Positions 1 to 4,165 of a stretch of 5,432 nucleotides of DNA are shown here, piece after piece (position 1 is the first letter of the stretch; each line of letters starts with the position of its first letter). The stretch is from positions 1-5,432 of the forward strand of contig QNXS01000087.1 of assembly GCA_003978865.1 (NCBI GenBank). The letters are read 5' to 3'. The position numbers and the translations under genes are program-made. Source of the stretch: Archaeoglobus sp. GTDB taxonomy: Archaea > Halobacteriota > Archaeoglobi > Archaeoglobales > Archaeoglobaceae. A model generated the notes under the pieces. The model saw nothing but the letters and a program-made list of their open reading frames with translations, was not told the DNA's origin and made no database searches.

Positions 1-203
1 GAATGACTGCGGGAAGTGAGGCAACGGTTGCAAAAGAGCTTGGAATAGCATACGCTGCTATATGTACAGTGGATAACTATGCTCACGGTATAAGAGGTGA
101 AACGGTTGACTACAGAGAAATTGTAAAAAAAGCTGGGGAGAGTGCGAGAGTGTGTTTGGAGATCGTTTTCAACTCTGTCAGAAGATTGCTTGAACGGGGG
201 TGA
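1..203 (+). CDS. MTA phosphorylase-family (MtnP-like) purine nucleoside phosphorylase, probably methylthioinosine-type; C-terminal end only
   Basis: Last 66 residues of a phosphorylase cut by the window edge; bases 1-2 end a preceding codon (probably Gly). The enzyme splits a purine nucleoside with phosphate to free base and (methylthio)ribose-1-phosphate. The fragment opens with MTAGSEATVAKELGIAYAAI, matching the family pattern M-T-x-x-x-E-x-x-x-A-x-E-x-G-I-x-Y-A that forms part of the active site. Next comes V-D-N-Y-A-H-G: where human MTAP has T-D-Y-D, this protein has D24-N25-Y26-A27. The Asp to Asn change at the purine-contacting position is what 6-oxopurine-preferring phosphorylases show, so methylthioinosine or inosine is a better guess than methylthioadenosine. 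The TGA stop touches the start region of the downstream deaminase, which makes just such 6-oxo products. Family assignment is firm; substrate is inferred from a fragment. Many pipelines would call it mtnP. Confidence 0.85.
   Translation, partial: MTAGSEATVAKELGIAYAAICTVDNYAHGIRGETVDYREIVKKAGESARVCLEIVFNSVRRLLERG
196..203 (+). promoter_or_regulatory. Shine-Dalgarno site deciding the start of the deaminase gene
   Basis: GGGGGTGA contains GGTGA, which pairs with the 3' end of archaeal 16S rRNA. It lies 5 bases before GTG 209, a normal spacing. The alternative in-frame GTG at 200 is inside this motif and has no ribosome site of its own, so GTG 209 is preferred. The motif also contains the stop codon of the upstream phosphorylase, suggesting coupled translation. 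Confidence 0.55.
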
Positions 204-208
204 CAGGA

Positions 209-1474
209 GTGGAACCGATCCTAATTAAAGACGTTCTGATAATGGCGGAAAATACCCTTAGAGGGGATTTGCTGATAGAACATTCTGAATTTGCAGGTGT
301 TGGTGAAGTTGTCAGAGATAAATCAGGAATAGTAATAGACGGTAGAAACTACGCTGCAGTTCCCGGATTCGCTAATGCCCATACACATGCAGCAATGACT
401 CTCTTTAGAGGTTACGCTGAGGATATGCCTTTGATGGAATGGCTTGAAAATAAGATATGGCCTCTTGAAAAGAAGCTGAAGCCCAAGCATGTATATGCGG
501 GAACAAAGTTAGCATGTGTCGAGATGCTGAAAACTGGGTGCACAGTTTTTACGGACATGTACTTTTATGCTGAAGAAATAGCTAAAGCTGTTGAAGATTG
601 TGGAATTAGAGCCTGTATATCATCAGCTTTTTTTGATTTCTTCAGCGAAGACATACTTGAAGAATCGATGAAGAGAGTGGAAAAGGATATTAAAAATCTA
701 TCAAATAGAAAATTAATAATTCCAGCAGTTGGACCTCATGCACCCTATACTGTGAGCCTTGAAGGTTTAAACAGGGCAAAGGAGGTTGCTGAGGAGAATA
801 ATGCACTTCTCCACTTCCATTTAGCAGAAACAGAAAAGGAAGTTAAAGAATTCGAAAAAAAGAATGGTAAAAAAGTTGTTAAAGTTCTTGACGAGATAGG
901 ATTTTTAAATAAAAGACTGACTGTCGCCCACGCAATCTGGCTTGAAAAAGAGGAGATACGCATTCTTGCTGAGAGGGGTGTAAGTGTAGCTCACTGTCCT
1001 GTGAGTAATATGAAGCTCGGTTCTGGTGTTTTTAATTATAGAGGTATGCTTGAAGCTGGAGTTAATGTATGTCTCGGTACTGATGGTGCCGCAAGCAACA
1101 ACAGTCTCAGCATTCTTGAGGAGATGAAGTTTGCAGCATTGCTGCAAAAAGTTTACAGAAACGACTTGGAATTTAAAGCAGAGTACGTTTTTAGAGCGGC
1201 AACTGAAAACGGATACAGAGCTTTAAAATTGAGAGGAGGCAAAATAGAAAAAGGCTACATTGCAGATTTTGCCCTGTACAACCTGAATTCGGTCTCATTC
1301 TGTCCAAATCACAATCTACTTGCAAATCTCGTTTATTCAGCCAGTAACTCCGTTGTTTACACGTTTGTCAACGGGATACCAGTTGTGGAGAACGGTTATT
1401 TCATGGGTGATGTGGAGAAAGAGCTGAAAGTTATGGAGGATGCCAGAAAAGCAGCTGAGGAACTCTGCCAGTAA
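209..1474 (+). CDS. dadD: 5'-deoxyadenosine / 5'-methylthioadenosine / S-adenosylhomocysteine deaminase (amidohydrolase superfamily)
   Basis: Cytosolic metal-dependent deaminase converting adenosine-type nucleosides (5'-deoxyadenosine, methylthioadenosine, S-adenosylhomocysteine, adenosine) to inosine forms plus ammonia. With GTG 209 as start it is 421 residues, normal for the MtaD/SahH-deaminase/DadD group. Visible features: N-terminal beta strand ILIKDVLIM; the metal site N-A-H58-T-H60; the substrate-side segment EDMPLMEWLENKIWPLE (71-87); GPHAPYT (175-181); third metal His in H-F-H204-L-A-E207; H241 in A-H-A-I-W; and metal Asp in L-G-T-D292-G-A-A-S-N-N. The C-terminal strand I-E-K-G-Y-I-A-D-F closes the composite beta domain. 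All catalytic residues are present. The gene is fused translationally to the phosphorylase gene before it; a deaminase followed by a 6-oxopurine phosphorylase matches the salvage route described in Methanocaldococcus jannaschii. Which substrate dominates cannot be read from sequence. A start at GTG 200 (424 residues, 4-base overlap) is the alternative. Confidence 0.9.
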   Translation: MEPILIKDVLIMAENTLRGDLLIEHSEFAGVGEVVRDKSGIVIDGRNYAAVPGFANAHTHAAMTLFRGYAEDMPLMEWLENKIWPLEKKLKPKHVYAGTKLACVEMLKTGCTVFTDMYFYAEEIAKAVEDCGIRACISSAFFDFFSEDILEESMKRVEKDIKNLSNRKLIIPAVGPHAPYTVSLEGLNRAKEVAEENNALLHFHLAETEKEVKEFEKKNGKKVVKVLDEIGFLNKRLTVAHAIWLEKEEIRILAERGVSVAHCPVSNMKLGSGVFNYRGMLEAGVNVCLGTDGAASNNSLSILEEMKFAALLQKVYRNDLEFKAEYVFRAATENGYRALKLRGGKIEKGYIADFALYNLNSVSFCPNHNLLANLVYSASNSVVYTFVNGIPVVENGYFMGDVEKELKVMEDARKAAEELCQ

Positions 1475-1483
1475 ATCCCAAGC

Positions 1484-1495
1484 TTTAAATTTATA
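1484..1495 (+). promoter_or_regulatory. archaeal TATA box, promoter of the ORF1516-DUF531-kptA operon
   Basis: TTTAAATTTATA is centred about 26 bases before ATG 1516, the normal archaeal distance from TATA box to transcription start. The predicted start site therefore falls on or within a couple of bases of the ATG, and no Shine-Dalgarno motif is seen between them, so the mRNA would be leaderless. The box lies in the 41-base gap after the deaminase gene, which shows no oligo-T terminator, so read-through from upstream is also possible. Confidence 0.6.
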
Positions 1496-1515
1496 GAATA
1501 GTAAAGTTATGTTAA

Positions 1516-1923
1516 ATGAAGACGAGAATAGCTGGTGTTCACTTCACCGATGCAAGACCCGCTGTAGGAGAAACAATTAAGATATCAGGATACTTGCAGT
1601 ACTACGATGAAGAGACAAAATCTTGGCAGCCGGCAGAACACAAGAAAATCAAGTTAATAGTTGATGAAAAAGAAGTAGGAGAAACAATTACAGATGCAAA
1701 CGGGAAGTTTACGTTCGAAACGAGTTTTACCGGTGACCATGACTTGGAAATCGCTTTTGAAGGGACTGCACTGCTCGAAAGTTGTAGTGTTACAAAAAAA
1801 GTTTCTGCCATGTCCAAGGAAAGCAAGAGAAGGATAGCTTTACTTGTTAAGATGGTATCTGCCCTGTTTATCCTGCTTGTGCTACTCCTTCTTTTGATTA
1901 TCTTTATTCTATCCAATTCGTAA
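1516..1923 (+). CDS. small C-terminally membrane-anchored beta-sandwich (Ig-like/carboxypeptidase-regulatory-like) protein, function unknown
   Basis: I do not recognise a named family for this 135-residue protein. Residues about 5-95 read as a beta-sandwich of the Ig-like or carboxypeptidase-regulatory-like kind: V-G-E-T-I-K-I-S-G-Y-L (17-27) followed by K-K-I-K-L-I-V-D (43-50), V-G-E-T-I-T-D-A-N-G-K-F-T-F (54-67) and D-L-E-I-A-F-E-G (76-83). A basic stretch K-E-S-K-R-R (101-106) precedes one strongly hydrophobic helix (about 107-132), leaving only S-N-S after it. There is no signal peptide, and an in-frame TAA directly before the ATG rules out a longer start. The shape is that of a tail-anchored protein; with the basic side inside, the sandwich would face the cytosol, unusual for a fold mostly found outside the cell. 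It is first in an operon with DUF531 (11 bases downstream) and kptA, and probably leaderless. Confidence 0.85.
   Translation: MKTRIAGVHFTDARPAVGETIKISGYLQYYDEETKSWQPAEHKKIKLIVDEKEVGETITDANGKFTFETSFTGDHDLEIAFEGTALLESCSVTKKVSAMSKESKRRIALLVKMVSALFILLVLLLLLIIFILSNS
1564..1690 (+). repeat. two copies of a perfect 16-bp in-frame direct repeat inside the beta-sandwich gene
   Basis: GTAGGAGAAACAATTA occurs at 1564-1579 and again at 1675-1690. The copies are 111 bases (37 codons) apart and in the same frame, both encoding V-G-E-T-I. Both protein copies sit at places expected for strands of the sandwich. The repeat is seen directly; whether it marks an internal duplication or codon-level coincidence is open. 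Confidence 0.9.
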
Positions 1924-1934
1924 AAGGTGATTGG

Positions 1935-2432
1935 ATGCTTACACTTTGCCTTGTAAATACGTACGACAAACTAAAGCTGCATGACATCCACCTTAGAAGT
2001 ATTGCAAGAGCGGCACCTCTCTGTTACGCTTTTAACCTCCACTTAGCCTTGCTTGACTTCCCATTCTGGAGGAATGAAAGGGAGGCTGTCTCTCAGGTTT
2101 GCGATTACACAACCATAGGTGAGGGTGGGAAGTATCTCGAAAAGCTTATGCATAATGGTAGATTTCATCTCATGAACAAGATAACAGCCCAGTTCGGTGA
2201 AGTTATTGCAACAACATCCAAGCCGGATCCAAGCAAGAAAGTATCGCTTGAGGAAATCTCGCTTTTTCATTCCGCAACATTTTTAATGGGGCTCGGGAGA
2301 AGGGGGCTTCCTAAGGAAATTATGAAAAAAGCAAAATATCACTGGGATGTAACCGGTAACAATATTAGCCTTGAAACCTGCACTGCAATGGGTGTTATAG
2401 CTGCAATTGTCAACGTGACTTTCAGGAAGTAA
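1935..2432 (+). CDS. DUF531 family protein, possibly SPOUT-methyltransferase-like
   Basis: A 165-residue archaeal protein that I match to DUF531 from remembered family motifs: H-L-R-S-I-A-R-A-A-P-L-C-Y-A-F (19-33), F-H-L-type helix into L-D-F-P-F (40-44), G-E-G-G-K-Y-L (62-68), M-G-L-G-R-R-G-L-P-K-E (118-128) and T-G-N-N-I-S-L-E-T-C-T-A-M-G (140-153). No enzymatic role is established to my knowledge. The last two motifs, a Gly-rich loop after a hydrophobic strand and then a loop-helix S-L-E-T, resemble the knotted SAM-binding end of SPOUT RNA methyltransferases; this is inference. The start ATG has AGGTGAT (1925-1931) just before it, a near-perfect ribosome site overlapping the end of the preceding gene. 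It lies between the membrane-anchored protein and kptA, so a part in RNA modification is plausible. The protein is cytosolic, without signal or membrane segment. Confidence 0.85.
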   Translation: MLTLCLVNTYDKLKLHDIHLRSIARAAPLCYAFNLHLALLDFPFWRNEREAVSQVCDYTTIGEGGKYLEKLMHNGRFHLMNKITAQFGEVIATTSKPDPSKKVSLEEISLFHSATFLMGLGRRGLPKEIMKKAKYHWDVTGNNISLETCTAMGVIAAIVNVTFRK

Positions 2433-2439
2433 CAAAGGC

Positions 2440-2446
2440 AGAGGTG
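2440..2446 (+). promoter_or_regulatory. Shine-Dalgarno site for kptA
   Basis: AGAGGTG lies 6 bases before GTG 2453. Earlier in-frame candidates GTG 2444 and TTG 2447 lie inside or right behind this motif and would have no ribosome site, so GTG 2453 is preferred; GTG 2456 is a second possibility. Confidence 0.55.
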
Positions 2447-2452
2447 TTGATA

Positions 2453-3103
2453 GTGGTGGGTACGAGGGGTTTGGAGGACATAAGGCTCTGTCCAATTCAC
2501 GGATACTACAGGGGTGAGAGATGTCAATGTGGTTATGTTGGGGAGATAATTCTGGATAGAGTTAGGGTTGAAAGACTTGGCAGATTTATATCCGGGATTC
2601 TAAGGCACTTTCCCGACAAATTCGGGCTGGATATGGATGAGAATGGATGGGTAGATTTTGGAGAGCTTGTGAAAGCGGTCAGGAAGAAGTACAGATGGGC
2701 AAACCAGTGGTTTATAAAAGCAATTGTTTACAGTGATGCCAAGGGCAGGTACGAATTGAGGGACAATAAGATAAGGGCAAGATACGGTCATAGCGTTAAC
2801 GTTTTGCTTTCAGATTATCTACCATGTGACAGGGATCGTCTCTACTACGGGACTGGTGAGGAGGAGGCTCACAGAATGTTAGAAATTGGAATAAAGCCCG
2901 TAAATCAGACTTACGTTCATCTTTCAACAACCATAGAGAAGAGCGTGGAAGTTGCAAAATTCAGAACGGATGAACCTATAGTGCTTGAAGTCGATGCAAA
3001 GTCTGCTATGAAGGAAGGAATCAGGATAGTTATGGCAAACGACCACATAGCTCTTGCTAAGGAGATACCTCCAGAATACATAATCCGTGTGATGAGGATT
3101 TAG
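2453..3103 (+). CDS. kptA: RNA 2'-phosphotransferase (Tpt1/KptA family)
   Basis: Removes an internal RNA 2'-phosphate by transferring it to NAD+, giving 2'-OH RNA, nicotinamide and ADP-ribose 1'',2''-cyclic phosphate. The protein is 216 residues from GTG 2453. An N-terminal Cys/His cluster, C13-P-I-H16 and C24-Q-C26-G, looks like a small zinc-binding knuckle carried by archaeal members. The RNA-binding winged-helix lobe holds L-R51-H52-F-P, G-W-V-D-F-G-E-L (65-72) and I-R108-A-R-Y-G-H-S (107-114). The NAD lobe holds L-Y-Y-G-T (130-134), G-I-K-P (146-149), V-H-L-S (155-158), R171 and V-L-E-V-D-A (177-182). R51, H52, R108 and R171 line up with the catalytic Arg-His-Arg-Arg set, so it should be active. 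Where most relatives have LYHGT, this has Tyr132. In Archaea a described role is erasing 2'-phosphouridine 47 of tRNA; archaeal tRNA ligation itself leaves no 2'-phosphate. Third gene of its operon, 20 bases after DUF531. Confidence 0.92.
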   Translation: MVGTRGLEDIRLCPIHGYYRGERCQCGYVGEIILDRVRVERLGRFISGILRHFPDKFGLDMDENGWVDFGELVKAVRKKYRWANQWFIKAIVYSDAKGRYELRDNKIRARYGHSVNVLLSDYLPCDRDRLYYGTGEEEAHRMLEIGIKPVNQTYVHLSTTIEKSVEVAKFRTDEPIVLEVDAKSAMKEGIRIVMANDHIALAKEIPPEYIIRVMRI

Positions 3104-3117
3104 ATGTTTGTAGATGC

Positions 3118-3804
3118 TCAAACAAGAAACAGCGAAAAAATAACTGCAAAAAGTCCGGTAAGAAAAATACCGTCAAAAGTCCCGGCACCACCTATGCTTA
3201 CAACTCCACTTCCTATCCTATCTAAATCTTTAAGGTGCAGTATGTCGGCACCGAACAAGCTTGAGAGGACACCTGTTGAGAAAGCCATTTTTGGCAGAAA
3301 CAGGATCGAACAACCAAAAATACTTAGTGAAACGTAGCTTGCTATTGCAGCTGTTATTGGAGGTATAAACATCGGAACAGCAATTCCAACCCCCTTTATC
3401 GGTTTTGCTTGCATGTAAATAACTGCGGTACATACTGCAAAAGAGAGAAACCAAGCTTTTAAGGGAAGTTCAGGAATTAGTTTTAGCGCCAGTATCGAGG
3501 GAATTACACATCCACCAACATTAACTGCAACAACGATGTTTCTCCTTTCCCGAATTGCGTAAATGTACCCGAAAAAACTGTAGTACCTTTCGATTGGTTT
3601 CCCCTTCATTCTATAGACAGGAATGTTGATCAGACTCCCTATAACAGCCAAACTGAAAACTGTCAGCGCCCTATTTCTACTCATGTCAAAAACAAGCTGA
3701 AACACAGCTGAACCGGAGAGAACAAAGAATACTGCGAGAAATGGAAGCAAAACTAACAGAACAAAAAACGGCAGTAGAAGCGGAGGAAAAATATAGTCTC
3801 TCAT
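3118..3804 (-). CDS. DUF1614 family polytopic membrane protein
   Basis: A 228-residue membrane protein with about six or seven hydrophobic spans (near 7-37, 46-64, 90-110, 116-131, 140-158, 160-182 and 210-227). I recognise the DUF1614 pattern from V-N-V-G-G-C-V-I-P (94-102), G-I-A-V-P-M-F-I-P-P (140-149), L-F-G-A-D-I-L (183-189) and the end signature S-I-G-G-A-G-T-F-D-G-I-F-L (203-215). The conserved Gly-rich loops with Asp187 and Asp211 next to membrane ends could form a functional site, but no activity is known to me. Its ATG shares four bases (ATGA) with the stop of the PRC-barrel gene, so the two are almost certainly co-translated. Its ribosome site is poor, which also suggests coupling. 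Its stop is 14 bases from that of the convergent kptA. Confidence 0.85.
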   Translation of the reverse strand: MRDYIFPPLLLPFFVLLVLLPFLAVFFVLSGSAVFQLVFDMSRNRALTVFSLAVIGSLINIPVYRMKGKPIERYYSFFGYIYAIRERRNIVVAVNVGGCVIPSILALKLIPELPLKAWFLSFAVCTAVIYMQAKPIKGVGIAVPMFIPPITAAIASYVSLSIFGCSILFLPKMAFSTGVLSSLFGADILHLKDLDRIGSGVVSIGGAGTFDGIFLTGLFAVIFSLFLV

Positions 3805-4049
3805 TTCCGCAGTCTCTTTTTATCTATTACTATGTAGTCTGAAACTGACTTGACAGTTTCAAATGGTATTATATAGAAACCATCTCTCTTTTCAAGTTCG
3901 GGTATATTTGAATTTTTTGCGGGCTTTACCACCACGTTGAGAAGAAGTCCCGTTTTGAAGTCTGCTGTAACATTGTACAATACACCTACCACTGTTCCAT
4001 CAGATAGCAGTACTGTCTTTTTTGCGAGACTTCTGGCGAACACTCGCAT
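3801..4049 (-). CDS. PRC-barrel domain protein
   Basis: An 82-residue, single-domain PRC-barrel protein of the short archaeal type, beginning M-R-V-F-A-R-S-L-A-K-K-T-V, then S-D-G-T-V-V-G-V-L-Y-N-V (16-27), D-F-K-T-G-L-L-L-N-V-V-V-K-P (30-43) and G-F-Y-I-I-P-F-E-T-V-K-S-V-S-D-Y-I-V-I (57-75). The all-beta fold is related to the PRC domain of RimM and photosynthetic reaction-centre H subunit; archaeal stand-alone copies have been linked to cell division complexes in other lineages, but nothing here shows which role applies. An in-frame ATG at 4097 would give 98 residues, but that start lies upstream of the TATA box and adds a non-homologous hydrophobic tail, so ATG 4049 is chosen. First gene of a two-gene unit with DUF1614, leaderless by promoter spacing. 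Confidence 0.88.
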   Translation of the reverse strand: MRVFARSLAKKTVLLSDGTVVGVLYNVTADFKTGLLLNVVVKPAKNSNIPELEKRDGFYIIPFETVKSVSDYIVIDKKRLRK

Positions 4050-4072
4050 ACAAATTTTAAAAGTGAAGAAAC

Positions 4073-4088
4073 ATATATAAAGCTTTGG
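4073..4088 (-). promoter_or_regulatory. archaeal BRE plus TATA promoter of the PRC-barrel/DUF1614 unit
   Basis: Reading the minus strand, CCAAAGC (BRE-like) is followed at once by TTTATATAT (4081-4073). The TATA centre is about 27 bases from ATG 4049, so transcription should begin at or next to the start codon and give a leaderless message. No Shine-Dalgarno motif lies in between. Confidence 0.7.
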
Positions 4089-4090
4089 AA

Positions 4091-4150
4091 AAAGCATCTG
4101 GCGTTATAGTGACAAAAAATAAATAATTGGAGATAATTATAGGATGCTTT
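4091..4150. repeat. 8-bp inverted repeat flanking the spacer
   Basis: AAAGCATC at 4091-4098 is mirrored by GATGCTTT at 4143-4150 with 44 bases between. The left arm is directly upstream of the BRE of the PRC promoter and the right arm is just after the stop of the siroheme decarboxylase gene. It could be an operator pair, a long-range stem around the terminator, or chance. Confidence 0.35.
4114..4140 (-). terminator. probable oligo-T terminator of the siroheme decarboxylase operon
   Basis: On the minus strand, 26 to 52 bases after the decarboxylase stop, an AT-only stem ATAATT/AATTAT (4140-4135 and 4128-4123, six-base loop) runs into TTATTTTTT (4122-4114). Archaeal transcription terminates mainly at T-rich tracts, so the tract is the stronger argument; an AT-only stem would be unstable at high temperature. 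Confidence 0.55.
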
Positions 4151-4165
4151 AACTAACTGCATTAA

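Noticed and set aside
1602..1916. 104-codon minus-strand reading frame opposite the beta-sandwich gene
   Set aside because: A complement of the Lys/Glu-rich gene, without promoter or domain; the plus-strand frame has the promoter, membrane helix and operon context.
3089..3095. GTGATGA, a perfect C box of a C/D guide RNA
   Set aside because: It lies in the last codons of kptA, and no CTGA D box follows within a suitable distance.
3104..3337. 77-codon plus-strand reading frame directly after kptA
   Set aside because: It is antisense to the DUF1614 gene, has low-complexity Pro/Ser/Lys content and no ribosome site.
4050..4097. N-terminal extension of the PRC-barrel protein from ATG 4097
   Set aside because: It would begin upstream of the TATA box, lacks family similarity and has a hydrophobic, Cys/Phe-rich composition unlike the domain.
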